Shown: positions 10,915 to 23,130 of the stretch, piece after piece
How positions within the stretch are numbered: position 1 is the first letter of the stretch
Layout of the letters: the number at the start of each line of letters is the position of its first letter
DNA from: Phoronis australis
Lineage: Eukaryota; Phoronida; Phoronidae
NCBI GenBank assembly: GCA_002633005.1
Contig: NMRA01000012.1
Coordinates: 894,730-958,729, forward strand
DNA length: 64,000 bases
Reading direction: 5' to 3'
Made by a program: the position numbers and the translations under genes
Notes under the pieces: model-generated
What the model saw: only the letters and a program-made list of their open reading frames with translations
Told to the model about the DNA's origin: nothing
Databases searched by the model: none

Positions 10915-13304
10915 TTAATTGTTCCCATTGTATTGCGGTCAAATGCTTTGCTGATGATGTCCACTGCCGTGACCATTATACTAGCTTTGTTATATCACAG
11001 TGTGCCTGGACGATGCCATCTTTGTATGCCTTTTCTCCTGTGTACCGCCTTCCAAGGATAACAGCTTCGGACATAGCCGCCCCAGGTGGTATTTTTAATC
11101 TACAAAATGTAACTCTGTTGAACCCACGAACTCGGTGACAAGCCCGCGTTGCCGTCAAAGAAACGAATTTTTGATTTAGATCGACAACTGGTTGTAAAAC
11201 TGATCTGAAGTGGCTACTTACTGGGATTAAGGAATTTATGGTCTTTGAAAGAACTCAAGACAATTCGTTGTTGTTGAGATCATAATGCTCGCCGGCCAGT
11301 AAAATCATGCAGCCGCATGAATAGCTGACTTGTTGAGCCTGGCCTTGTCTCACACAGTGTTGTAGTGGTAAAATTAGAGGTAAGTAGGCGCCCAAAGCCC
11401 ACCGTATCAACTTGAGCACTGAATGTAACTTACGGTGTGTAGGTGTTTCTTTCAAAAGCCGAAAGGTGGTTGGCTGCGCCTACGTGCGCCTACGCTCCAC
11501 TACGGCACTGGTCTCACTACGCTCGCGTAGTAATTATCTGACAATTATTTCCAAGCCAAGAAACCACCTCCAGTTTGAATACGGAACAAATCGAGAACAG
11601 TTTCATACTAACTCGAAGTGGTCGAAATGAAAATTTAGTTTCTTTTCCATTGGCGGATTTACTAACAGCTTCATTTATTTACAGCTGCAAACTTTCGGGT
11701 GAGTCAAATTCCTGAGGGTCTACAAAATTTAGGAGGCATTCATTGTTTAACAAAGGCTAATTTTATCAGAAATGAAAACTTATTTTCAACAGAAAAATGG
11801 TGTAAATGTCCGTTATTATGTTTCTGACTAAAAATTACAATATTCAGTGAATCATTATTTAGTATAATCACCGATATAAAATCGTTTCACAGACGCGTAG
11901 CTACGTTTGGGCGCAAGAAAATAAACGTAAAGCCAAGACGACAATAAAGTGAGTTTCTTTAGGTTTGTTTCTGCCAAATATCACTGATACCGTGTTCCGT
12001 CGGATACCCCAAGATGTTCAAATAATACCAGACTGTCCACGACACCTTGGCAAGGGTTTGGTGTGTGGCGAAAATTTATAGACAAAGTTAAATGATACAC
12101 TTGGCTTATTGCAACTGGTGTTCCGATATACCGCCACAAAATGACCACAAATGGCCCACTCGGCGTATCGGACAAAAAACAGGCCTAAAGTGATAATTGC
12201 ACGTGTTTTTCTGACCGTATTTTTGTAGTCTATATTCAAAGGATAGCAAACACTATACACGCTTTCACAGTTGCTACGAAAGGTAGCATTGTGGAATGTT
12301 GTTTATCATGGCTTCTCATCGGTTAAAGTAATGAAACCGACGTCATAACATTCAGTTGTTCCCATTGGTTGAAATCTAGGAAACTCTCTCAGTTTACTGT
12401 TGCGTAGTATGGCGACCACCTTTGACTTGAATTTTTATTAAAACGGGCAATAATCGAAGTAAATAAAATTAAGGAAACCCAGATCCAGTAACTAAGCCCG
12501 AACAAGTATAATGCATAGAAGGCGTGTGAAAGTGATGGCGATGCGATCGATACAATTCCGACGAAGCGTGTGCATTGATTCCCATACACAGAATTCTGTG
12601 TGTCGTTTGTTCATGGTGTTTCCATTGGGCCACTTCTCAATATAGGTGGCGCGGTTTCAGAGGGTATACCAAACACTTCATCGAAAGGGAATTTCTATCC
12701 AAGTTACAACATTATATATATACGGATGCAAAATCGATCAGTCAACGATTTCACAGAGTATTACTACGGAAGTTGTTAGAAAACCTCTCCCGATGTAATA
12801 TCACTTGGTACATACCTAAGGAATTCCATCAAGAAGACATTGAAAGGAAGTCGCACGTGCACCTCGTTAAAGCAGAGCCAGCCTCTCGTGTTACTCATGG
12901 CGGAGTAGTCATGAGCCAAAGCTAGGAATGCGCCAGCCGCGAATGCGTTACCTAGAAATAACCAAGGGAAAGCACGGTGGACGTGTCGATGAAATCGACT
13001 TCTAAAAGTTTAGAAAATATACTGTGGCCGTGATCTGGTAATACCGGTAAATCCTGCACGGTAGAGTCACCAAATAATTTATGCAGTTGCCGAGTACTCC
13101 GATATTCTCACTGGCGTTACTTGGATTATTATCGCCTATAGGGCGAATAGTAATGCTGCACCCTCCCTCCGGTCGCCACCAATTTCTCTTCTTGGGAATG
13201 CTCACGTGAGAGTTATTTACTTTGAATATTGCAAGAACGTTTGGAAAAAAAATCGCCTTGACACAAGGTTGACAATCTTCCGGATTCGAGGCCCACACGG
13301 GTCA

Positions 13305-13862
13305 CAGTGACGGATCTAGGATATCACAAGGGGGGCCAACATTTCGTCTGTAAGCATTTAAGCAAACCACGACTGTAGATGCGCATAGCACCGAATGGGG
13401 GGAGGTCGGGAAGGGGGTTTGCCCGCCAAGGAAATTTTTCTGTTTTTTCCTCTAAAAATCAAGCATTTTCCTTGATTCCTGAAGTATTATCCAATAAAAA
13501 AGGCAAAAAAAAAACAGAGAACGTGTCAAACAGGGAAAACTACTACACCACTACGATTTATCTCCTAACTAGTTACTAAGAGACCTACTTATTTATGATC
13601 CACAGCGTTTGCGCGCGAAACCTACTTCGTTTTGTAATGCTTATTACACGTTTTATGTTTTGTGCAATCGGTTCGTAACAAATGTGTTGTATTTAAAATA
13701 GTCTTCAATTGCCCAAAAGACCAAATCCGTTTTTCGTATTGGCAATAATGATGGGATTGTTTTGGAAATCGTCTTAAGTTAAGGTTTGACAAAGAGAGAA
13801 TTTTGAGTTTCTGAGTGATTCACTAAGGCTTCAATTAAAATTGAGATCTTACCAGCAGCTTG
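13305..13862 (+). mobile_element. CAGTGRCGGATC-ended MITE-like element
   Basis: The element begins CAGTGACGGATCTAGGATAT and has an inverted relative at 33563-34177 ending CCTAGATCCGCCACTG. It interrupts a point where duplication copy 2 (about 47543) reads uninterrupted from CACACGGG into new sequence. The superfamily cannot be set from these ends alone. Confidence 0.6.
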
Positions 13863-14711
13863 TTTTTTCATTATCACTCAGGTTCCATTCTCTTTAAAAA
13901 ATGAAGTGGAGCAGACGACGGAAACGGAGTTGTAGTGCGCAGCGCCACTGCCGGTCGCCTGGGATATCGCGAGAGATACTATACTTAGCCATAGTTCCGT
14001 TACGATTGCGTAGTGTTCCGAATGTGACAACTCCTCCCCCCCCATCCCCCCTCCCCCACCCCTCAACACTAAAACTGCACACATTTAAATCTTGTTTCAT
14101 CCGNTTCATTTGCTAAATATTTTATCGTCTGCAACTCAGGCACCGATTCCTCGGTAGCTACAATACCAAATATTGTTGTTATTTAACTAATTTCAGGAGA
14201 AGTTACAAGTTTAATGAAAAGTTACCCTTGTTTTCATTTTTGTTATCTCTTTTCAAGTAATAAAAACTCACATTTAAAATGTTTCTTTACTAGAGAAAAC
14301 TTCCATCCTAATGCGCAAGTACATACATATAGGATGTGATCCGCCACGTGAACAGTCTGAGTGAAGTATTTATAAGATGTGCGGGAAAAAATGAAAAAAA
14401 TCTTAGGAATTCGAAGCATATGGGATAAATACAAAACGCACCTCTATTGACGTACATGAAGTAATATCCCACGAGAAATTATTTCGCGTATCGACCGAGG
14501 GGATATTACTTTATGTGTGCCACACTCGGTACGTTTTGTGTATGTATTCGTAAGGACATGAGAAAATGCGGCAGCTCATGAGATTTTTTATTAACGAGAA
14601 ACCCGGGATGAGAACCCCCATACGCTCCTAAGGTAGGAAGAATCTATTCTGGTAAACGCATGCAATTGGGGATGGACAGAACGGACAGAAACTCGAACCA
14701 AGTGACGAGCA

Positions 14712-14849
14712 CGGCCGGCGTACCATAAGGGGCTTGGGGGGGGGGCTATAACTGGGGGGTCTATTACCCCCACTTATTTCAGTGCTGCGCACCCTTTAGG
14801 GGACTGAGGGGCTGTAGCCCCCACTTCCAGTGCTGCGCCGGCGCCCATG
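14712..14849. repeat. GGGCGGCGCA hairpin module repeat (locus 1)
   Basis: Palindromic modules are made of a CAGCACTGAAAA-type segment, a GGGGGCTATAGCCCCC core and a GGTGCGCCGCCC-type end. Here two diverged units sit in tandem. The same module occurs at 20444, 30306, 38312, 50227 and 62111. Confidence 0.7.
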
Positions 14850-16615
14850 ACGAGTCATTTGCTGTCTTTTCGCACGTCACTGGTATGTGTTGCGCTACTC
14901 GTTTGCTCAGGGCACATGAATTTAATTTCCTAACATTGTGTTCACAATGTTCACCCACTGACTGGATTTAGGCACTACATATACCGCGATAGCTCAGGAG
15001 CTGTTTCTCGAAGTTTATTGGCCAAACATTTTGTCTATTTCGTGGCTTTGGGTTTTACTGTGCTTCCGAGCCCACTACGTATTTCTGTCTTTTGGCTTCG
15101 AGTTGTGGACTGATTAACTGACTTTTAGCCTTGACCTGATTTCGTGAAACAGTTTAAGCCATTCGTAGATTGATTTGTAGAAGCCAAAAGTAGAGACTCT
15201 TCATGAAGCTCTCCCCCCAGGTGGCATTGGTTCGATATCGGGATTTAGGGTACTGACTGGGCCGATGGCAAGCGTTTCCACTATAGCAATCAGGTTGCCG
15301 TTGTATTAAAATAATGTTTTGTATTATAGTGAAGGTGAAAGTGTGAATTGTCTAAACGATACTATAGATATAGATCCCCAGTTGATGAACGATTTTAGTA
15401 GAACTGTCAAGCTGCGAAAAACCGCCAGTCACGGTCCACAAATAGATGTAACATTTGTCATTTTTTAATTGATGACTTTGATGATTAAAAACTACAGACA
15501 CGAGATAGCAACCCGGTTGAGCTGCGTAGACGCAAGAAACTCGAGGCAAGATCAGGATAGATATTGTCATGCATTGCAAGTGAAGCACGTGATCACCTAG
15601 CTCTAGTCGTGAAATTCTTTTGGGCGTCTCCGGAACCAAGACGGAACGCAAGCCCGGTCTATACTACTATCACCGTTGAATTTCCGTTTGAAGACAGCGA
15701 TGTGTAGAAGTCATACCGTTTACCGCGGCTATTGTAGAAAATGACAACACCATAATCCGCAATAACGTTCTACACAGCTCGTCAGAGAACCTGTTTCTTT
15801 CTCGAGTCCACTTGATAACGTTTTAATGAATTCAAGATTAATGCCGTTACTGAAAAAATTGCCAGTCGCTGTCGTAATCATTCCCTTTATGTTGTTCATC
15901 CTGGAAAATGAATTTCGTAATGTCACGCACTTACGCATACGTGTATATTTAAAGCCACAAACCACTAAGGGATATGCTCTATCTAGCGTTTAGGAATGAA
16001 ACCAGTATGTTCTTAAATTTTACTGGTTAGCTGGCACATGAAGTTGGAGCTCAAAAAGAAACGCCTAGTGATTTTTAACGCTTTTATTCAGATTTTCAAC
16101 ATCTAAAGGGACGTTATGAGGGCGTGGTTAAATATAATAATCAGTTATTACGATGGTACGTTTTCTGTAGACTCACAGCGAAAATAACAAATTATGCACC
16201 AGGTGACGCAACCACGTAAAGCGTGTCAAAAGCCGAGTCACGATGATCAACTCCTCAAAAGTAAGTACCCGCATTATTTTTCATTGTGAAGTCTGCATGC
16301 TACTGGTGTGTAGCATGTCGAGTGGTAAAATTGTATTTACTGTAACGCCACAGACTGACTGAACATAAATCATAAGTTAGGGAATAAGATGTCTTTTGAA
16401 AGAAAGGTAGTTCCTTATTTGGTGATAAACGATGTTCACCATTCTTTAAAAGAATCATTATAAGGAATAGGGCTAGTCTTACAACACCTGCGCGTTAATT
16501 CACTGATTCCAGAATTAGCAGCATGTTTTCATTAGATTTAAAAAAATTTAATTAAAGAATGGCATGCAGTATTAACTTGCTATAGCCTGGGTGCTAAAAG
16601 AGGCATTCCGTTTAA

Positions 16616-18296
16616 AGGATCATGACACCCAAAAAACAACCTTATTTGTATCAATTAAGATCAAGTAGTTCTACTCGATAACGACACGTACGGTTGCGTT
16701 ACCTGACACCTTACGGCAGACAGAGGTGTTGAAATTATCCAATGACGTCATCGGTTTCACACGCAGTCTGTTCAGCAATTCACAACACTGGTTACTGGTG
16801 TCAGCTTATCGCTTGAAGTCATCGTTTAACACCAATAAATCATCAAACTTCGATGTAAAACCCTTAAAAATACACCGAGTTCTTATAAAAACGTGTTGTT
16901 TCATTTCGCTCTTACGGACTTATTGGTATTTGGACCACACCGTGGCCTACAAAGTTCGGCAGGCCAATAAGGTCCGTAGCAGGAGTTTGGGGTCTGTTCG
17001 GAGATCATTTCGAAGTATATTCCGTGAGATACAGACAGGACAACCTAGATCTGTGTTGTTTAGACTTGTGATTTTTTAAGTTCTAAACACAAAACTCTTG
17101 TTATCCTGGCCAGTGGCTCGGAGCCCGATCAGGCCCGTCGCGGCCGCTCGGATTGACTCGGCGTTATTCCGGCCAGTGGCTCGGAAACTGATCAGAAATC
17201 ACGAACATAAGCCAGCCAAAGTTCAGTGGAAACTAAACTTCCAGTCAAGAAAATACTATACTAGTGAGCCAAAGTAATGTGCACGTGATTATGTTGGTGA
17301 ATTAGCCACGAAACTGCAAATCTACTTACTCGTCGGGGGCCGCGAATTCAGGTTCCGCTTTGGCCACAGCACCGTCAGAGCAGAAGTTGTACATTGACAA
17401 TCATTATTTGAGTAACGTAAATGTAAATAAAGATTCCCCTAACACCTGGCCGTGGGATGGAAATCGAGTTGTTTCACAACAGTTTCTGCCAGCAAACACT
17501 AAATTAGCATGAGCTCACACGGCCTCGGTGTCCCGTCAATTAGTTTTATTGCACCTAAAGCCGGTAACGCAGTGATTTATTCATTGCTGGCTTCTCAAAT
17601 CATTTGCACTCACGAACACTCCAAAGGCATTACAAATTGCATCTAATGAGATAGACTTTGTTTCAGTTTTATATAAGTATTGGTTAGGGTGAGAATAATT
17701 CATTTTGAAACAGAACGCTCAGTAATAAACGCCAACATGGCAACTCGCAATCCCGACTTAGGACGAGCTAGAGCTCATCAGTCCCGACTTCGCAGGTGGA
17801 TCGTTAAGTTTTACAGGCTATCAATTCGAACAGGAATACAGTGATGAAGAAATACTAGAGAGGCGCCGTGAACAAGCTCAGACAAAGTAACGTATTGAGT
17901 TATTTAGTAAGCCGGCATTCGTCAGGCACTGTCGACGTCTGCAGGCCACAGACATGGAGATGTTTCACGGCCTCATACTTGCTATTTACAGCGTACATAT
18001 CATTCTTCACTACCATGAGCCACTTCCTAAGCATTTAGGACTCTCGAGGAAGTAAAAAAACAATATACCCGCTTTCCTCGCAGCTGCTTTGTTCGGACAA
18101 GCGGGAACGATGCACTGCAACACAGCGGCATTCACTCTGCATATGAACCATTGACGTCGCTACCGTCGTTTCTCACCTTCCTCACAGGTTAACGCGACAC
18201 CTCTTGGCAAGGTATGGTCGACCGTATGCGAGGCGATGTGGATATAGACCGATTAAAACGGCAAAAAAGACTAATTAAATCGGGTGGCATTCTCCT
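16616..18296 (-). mobile_element. Kolobok-like DNA transposon, family A (copy 3)
   Basis: TTAA lies at both edges (16612-16615, 18297-18300) and the ends read AGGATCATGACACCC and GGGTGGCATTCTCCT. It is about 1.68 kb, colinear with copy 2 throughout and in the same orientation. The THAP part is degraded. No transposase frame is present. Confidence 0.8.
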
Positions 18297-18569
18297 TTAA
18301 GAGGGACATTTTTGAACAAGTGCCGGACATGAAGGCACGCATATTCTTCGAAGGAATATTTCCTTTTGTAATTATAAGGTCTTTGATACACTGTAGTCGG
18401 AACTTTGTAATGTCACCGGCATTTTTATCAACTTCATCATCTCTACGTGTTGGGTTTTTTAGCAAAATATTTTTCATGAATGTAATTAAACATGGTAACG
18501 TAAAGATCAGACATTTGAACACATGAGGAAAAATGGGCCTTTCAAAAACCCGACTAGCGTATATTCAGG

Positions 18570-18880
18570 TTTGCGGCACCTAGGCTGCCGTGACAAGTCC
18601 ATGCGTTGTAAAGGGGGGCCCCCAGGGCTCTGTCCTATGACCCCTTTTATTCAACACATTCATGCTTAAAGGACAGCTTTCCGTTTTCTCATAAGTCATT
18701 GTAGATTTTTACATGCTGACGGCAATACCCTCATGTATGTCCATAACGATATAGGGCGCGGTCGCAGGTTGCCTATTCAATTACCTGTTCACTGTAAATC
18801 CCAAAAGTTTTAAATCATTTTCTTCTCCTGAAGTGACCTGGACGAAACAACTTTTGTCGCGGACAGTTGTAATTTGTGCC
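18570..18880 (+). pseudogene. Non-LTR retrotransposon reverse transcriptase relic
   Basis: Reverse-transcriptase motifs are readable across two frames. GGPQGSVL is followed by a stop where Gly is expected, then PLLFNTF (18614-18663). FLHADGNTLMYVHN at about 18706 corresponds to the catalytic F/Y-x-DD box with one Asp changed. LFTVNPKSFKSF follows. These match the order of the RT palm in LINE elements. Frameshift, stop and lost Asp make it dead. Confidence 0.7.
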
Positions 18881-18934
18881 CAACTAAGAGATAAGAAAGT
18901 GAACTGAGGCAAGTGTTCAATAATTCACTTGCTG

Positions 18935-20319
18935 TCACAAGTACTGACGTCAACCCATTTCCCTTGAATCAAACATTTGCCCTACAAAACTTGGCCCACC
19001 GCCTATAAGCTATTGTGCAGAACTGTTTCTAATATAGGATCGATTTCTACATTTTAAAGACAATTTTGTTCGATTGGTACATTCCTACATCAAATTGCTC
19101 ATGACGACGCCGCACTCATAACAAACCCGTTGTACAGGCCCGTAGCCATTTCGATCGAACCGCCCCATCCAGCGGAAAAGCTCCAGCCCCGACCTATCCG
19201 TTAAAGATGGGATATGGAAGGGCAACAAAAACAAAATTGTTGCAGTTCCTGATACTACTAACTACAATGATAACGAAGTCACTAATAATTTTGAACTTAG
19301 TTCACGTAATCATCGGCTCGTACCCGGTCAACTTCGCCCGAATGATGTTTGATGATAGGATCGTGCAGACGATTAGAGGATGCTTTATGTTATTCATCGG
19401 CATTGAACGCGCGTGATGGCTACATTATGATAGGGTAACATGGGAGTCTAGAAGTAAATGTATATACATAGCTAAGCTACATAGCAGCGAGAGAGCTCCC
19501 AAAAAACTGAAGTAGTGCCGTGTGAACGTCTTAAAATCGACCAAGAAATAAAATAGCAGAAAGTAGGTTTATTTGCTATTTTGATACCGGCAGAGTACGG
19601 TAAAGTGCAGACATTTTCACTTTGGTNTCACAAGTACTGACGTCAACCCATTTCCCTTGAATCAAACATTTGCCCTACAAAACTTGGCCCACCGCCTATA
19701 AGCTATTGTGCAGAACTGTTTCTAATATAGGATCGATTTCTACATTTTAAAGACAATTTTGTTCGATTGGTACATTCCTACATCAAATTGCTCATGACGA
19801 CGCCGCACTCATAACAAACCCGTTGTACAGGCCCGTAGCCATTTCGATCGAACCGCCCCATCCCGCGGAAAAGCTCCAGCCCCGACCTATCCGTTAAAGA
19901 TGGGATATGGATGGGCAACAAAAACAAAATTGTTGCAGTTCCTGATACTACTAACTACAATGATAACGAAGTCACTAATAATTTTGAACTTAGTTCACGT
20001 AATCATCGGCTCGTACCCGGTCAACTTCGCCCGAATGGTGCTTGATGATAGGATCGTGCAGACGATTAGAGGATGCTTTATGTTATTCATCGGCATTGAA
20101 CGCGCGTGATGGCTACAACATGATAGGGTAACATTGGAGTCTAGAAGTAAATGTATATACATAGCTAAGCTACATAGCAGCGAGAGAGCTCCCAAAAAAC
20201 TGAAGTAGTGCCGTGTGAACGTCTTAAAATCGACCAAGAAATAAAATAGCAGAAAGTAGGTTTATTTGCTATTTTGATACCGGCAGAGTACGGTAAAGTG
20301 CAGACATTTTCACTTTGGT
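18935..20319. repeat. Allelic false duplication 3 (692 bp x 2, single N at 19627)
   Basis: Positions 18935-19626 and 19628-20319 have equal length and differ at about seven sites that I can see. The N sits exactly at the junction. No gene is recognised inside; a 69-codon frame is conserved only because the copies are near identical. Confidence 0.88.
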
Positions 20320-20443
20320 GTATGACATGCATGCGTGTATACGTGTGCGCGTTTCCATTCTTTTAAATTCAGTACAGGCCCACGATAATTAAATTCACTA
20401 TAGGCAGTCCTCCGTCGTTGCTCAAAAATCAGACATTTAAATA

Positions 20444-20584
20444 CATGGGCGGCGCACCATAGAGGGTTGGGGGCTATAGTCCCCGCTATTTTCAGTGCTT
20501 CGCCGTCCATGGTCTATGCCGGGGGGGCGGTGCACCACAGGGGGCTATAGCCCCTCACTTTTTTCAGTGCTGCATACTCCCATG
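20444..20584. repeat. GGGCGGCGCA hairpin module repeat (locus 2)
   Basis: Two tandem units, each with GGGGGCTATAG(T/C)CCCC cores and TTTTCAGTGCT segments, begin CATGGGCGGCGC and end at a degraded CCCATG. Confidence 0.75.
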
Positions 20585-20914
20585 AACTACTGTATTTTCT
20601 TGCACTAAGAACTACCCCGACAAGCATGTTCATATCATTAGAGAAAAGTAGATCTAAACCTAATAAAAACTTTGGTCAATGAAGAAAGTCTTCTCTTGTC
20701 AATCAGTACCGATGACGCACAGCCTCGCAGGCGTCATACGAGCAAAAACTTGATTTCCAAGGTTACATGTCACTATTCCGAAGGTTCATCACTCCAAAAT
20801 TCCACCACTCCGAAGTTACTGCGAAAGTTCGCTACCTTCGAAAGTTCATTGTTTCGCTACTATTATTAAAATTTCTTGGTCTATTTACACCGACCTCTAG
20901 TCTATATACACTGT

Positions 20915-20956
20915 CACGACGTTTCGGTCGGTCTCTTCTCCGGCCATCGTCAGGTG
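20915..20956 (-). ncRNA. Hammerhead-ribozyme-like motif (left arm)
   Basis: On the minus strand the order is CAC, CTGACGA, a stem II of GGCCGG against CCGACC with one mismatch and an AGAAGAGA loop, GAAAC, GTC, then GTG pairing the leading CAC as a short stem I. This fits the CUGANGA/GAAA/UH hammerhead core. Stem III would be only the palindromic ACGT, so cleavage would need a dimer or a minimal helix. Activity is unproven. Confidence 0.5.
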
Positions 20957-21007
20957 TTCCCTCATTCTTAGAAGAACGAGCACGGATACGTGGTACACTC
21001 ATTGTGG

Positions 21008-21091
21008 ATGACTCCGTGGTGTAGTGGTTAAGGTTCTAGACTCGAAGTATCTGTAGTTTCAGAAGTCGTGGGTTCAAATCCTGCCTCGCAC
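21008..21091 (+). other. tRNA-like segment (Ser-type relic) in the inverted-repeat element
   Basis: The A-box-like TGGTGTAGTGGTTAAGG and B-box-like GGTTCAAATCC are well formed, and an ACTCGAA loop suggests a tRNA-Ser(CGA) origin. The acceptor strands do not pair with GCCTCGCA at the 3' end, so I do not call a functional tRNA gene. Confidence 0.5.
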
Positions 21092-21134
21092 AAAAAATCA
21101 CGTATCCGTGCTCGTTGTTCTAAGAACGCGGGAA

Positions 21135-21176
21135 CACCTGACGATGGCCGGAGAAGAGACTGAACGAAACGTCGTG
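21135..21176 (+). ncRNA. Decayed hammerhead-like motif (right arm)
   Basis: Mirror copy of the left-arm motif: CAC, CTGACGA, GGCCGG loop, CTGAAC, GAAAC, GTC, GTG. The 3' side of stem II has two changes relative to the left arm, which breaks most of that helix. Confidence 0.4.
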
Positions 21177-21230
21177 ACAGTGTATATAGACTAGAGGTCG
21201 GTGTAAATAGATCAAGAGATTTTAATAATA

Positions 21231-22482
21231 CTTGTAATCCGCCACCACCTCAGAGCTTCGAATGTCCGCAATTCCGAAACCAGAACTCTGATTGTCTGCT
21301 ATCGAGTCGGAACTGTCGTGAGAAAGGTATTATATTTGTACCCATTTAGTAACTATTTAAAGGGTTTACAAAAATTGAATAATTCTAAAACATTGATTAC
21401 ATTGTTTACAAATGAGCTCAGTTCCAATCACTGCCAATCGTGAATCTTCAATCTAACTAAAGACTCATTAAGTCTCAAGCAGGAACTGCAACATCGAGTC
21501 AGGACTTCAGCGACCAATAGCGGCGGTTTTAAATTTAAGAAGACTGAATGGGACTCTCCGACTTCGTGAAGACTGGCAGGGACAGGGTAGCCTACTAACT
21601 ACATTTAGTTTTGACCCGGCCATGCCCTTGGTTCCGCAGCAGCCCTAAACTACATGTACTAGCTCAGTCACGCTGTGAAATGATGCGACCATGCATGAAT
21701 TTGATGAATGTACCGTGCTTGATAATTCATCGATATTCCTAGTCTTATTTCATAATCTTTTAAAAATTCAAGTACGTACTCATTTTCCGTATTCGAAAGA
21801 CATGCGGGCAATTTCGCATGCGCATGAAATCCGGGCGTTGTTTGAGCATAGGTACACCACTTAGTGCATCTAATAACCGAAGTGTCGTTTATTTTTGCAG
21901 GTAAAAGGGGATATCTAATACACCCAAGTCCGAAATTTTAGATCTTTTCTGAGTAATGAACCTTCGGAATAGTGAATCTCTAGAGTAGGGAACCATTGGA
22001 ATACTGGGCTGTTCCCATTTCCAGCGATGTAAGCAAGTTAAGTAACACGCAAAATACAACCAGATCAAAATATTCAAGTCCATCATGCTCCGATTAAATA
22101 AATTTCCGTTCGAGTATGTAATGAGGTGTAATCACCCATTTAAGCACCCCCGGTTTGAAAGTAACGCGGAAACATTCTCTTTCTGGACCACATTACAGGC
22201 GAATTTGGGTCCCGTTCTTTGTGAGCAACCGTCAGGGCATCCTCATTTCTGGTATTACGAATTTCGTCTGATCTTGGGAACTTAGAGCTGAGAGTCGTTG
22301 TTGTGTATATAGATTTCCCTTCCCCCTAATTAAGGGCCTTACCGAAAACTCTAATGTGTCGACGTTTGCAAAATATCAAAGGTCACCGTACAAAAAATTA
22401 GAACCACACACCCGCGCAATGCTTGCTAGGGGCCTGATTGTACAGGTCCACCTTGATTTTAAGCATTCTGCGGAATGGACAA
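21231..22482. other. Intergenic, no gene recognised
   Basis: No exon or known element is evident. A short motif around 21950-21985 (AATGAACCTTCGGAATAGTG) is the reverse complement of sequence at 20768-20796, so the two may be ends of an older element enclosing the palindromic one. Confidence 0.35.
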
Positions 22483-22895
22483 TATCGACAGCTGCCAGGG
22501 GAAATATAGGTCAACTAATTGGCCAATCACAAAAGGGTCATTCCATCCTTGGAAAGCGGACTTTAAAAAGACGGCGACGTGCCGAGACTTCCAATTAATC
22601 CATGGTAGCCGTTCACCGAGGTTCAAGGGTAACAACTTAAGGGTGGCATATGTGTCGGACTCATCTGCAGTAAGTCACAACGAAGCTGTCCGATTTAGTT
22701 GCTCGTGGAACCTGTCGGGCTACGATCGGGCGACACCTTCAAGGCGAAGGCAACCTTTTTCCATGTCACTTTGAGCTAAAATAAGGTTGGTTGGTTATCC
22801 TAGACATATTTTCCACTTAATTACAGCTTTTCGTAATTTTATAAATTACTCGTCCGATACTCCGGAAGTGACGTTTTAGGAGGCAAGCGTTTCCC
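22483..22895. repeat. Duplicated Kolobok-B flank and left end, copy 1 (partner 24597-25012)
   Basis: About 410 bp match 24597-25012 almost perfectly. The block includes 260 bp of non-element flank plus the first 150 bp of the family B terminal repeat starting at 22742. Because the flank is shared, this is a copied locus and not two independent insertions. Confidence 0.8.
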
Positions 22896-23130
22896 GCCAC
22901 TTGGTTTTGCGTTGACTTTACCGTGCGAATCTGTTCTATTCTACTTTTGTTTTGTGCTGTTTTTTAACAATTTTCGCCTCCACTTTCCATCGGCGAGTAT
23001 TCTGCGGCAAGATAGGTTAGTAGAGAACTCAACTATACGTTGGATTTAGGGANTGTGATTGAAATATTCTCTCCAACGGTTCAAATCACCTGTGACCACA
23101 GGGGTGACAATTTGAAAAAGTACAAAATCA

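Larger units (their letters stand above)
10919..15900 (-). pseudogene. Truncated enoyl-CoA isomerase-like pseudogene
   Basis: Three exons match the intact gene at 45466-50890: 15717-15900, 12816-12951 and 10919-11099. The first coding exon is absent because the duplication ends in intron 1. There are several independent lesions. Exon 2 is 5 bp longer than its homologue and shifts frame. Exon 3 has Asn for His in the Asn-Gly-His motif. Exon 4 has an in-frame stop at 10976-10978, and a Kolobok-like element at the TTAA cuts off the last codons including the SKL peroxisome signal. It therefore cannot make the enzyme. Splice sites are still recognisable, so decay looks recent. Confidence 0.85.
7485..16205. 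repeat. Segmental duplication, copy 1
   Basis: This block is homologous in the same orientation to 43977-49235. Shared landmarks are the SDR 3' end, its 3' flank, and isomerase exons 4, 3 and 2. Copy 1 additionally holds a tRNA-derived insert (8101-8330), a Kolobok-like element (9269-10914) and the sequence from 13305 to about 14550. Homology ends near 16205, inside what is isomerase intron 1 in copy 2. Divergence is clearly higher than between the single-N allelic pairs, so this is a real, older duplication. Confidence 0.85.
20862..21230. mobile_element. Inverted-repeat element with hammerhead-like arms and tRNA-like core
   Basis: Arms of about 135 bp (20862-21000 and 21095-21230) are reverse complements of each other, with scattered mismatches. 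They surround a roughly 90-bp tRNA-like segment. Each arm contains CTGACGA ... GAAACGTC facing outward. The structure resembles a fold-back or composite retroelement remnant; Penelope-like elements are known to carry hammerhead motifs of this kind. The element class is an inference. Confidence 0.6.

Noticed and set aside
13878-14116. Three overlapping 70-codon frames around a C-rich tract
   Set aside because: They arise from a poly-C/poly-G tract and contradict one another.
19207-20109. 69-codon frame present twice (19207-19416, 19900-20109)
   Set aside because: Conservation comes from the allelic false duplication; no homology or signal is recognised.
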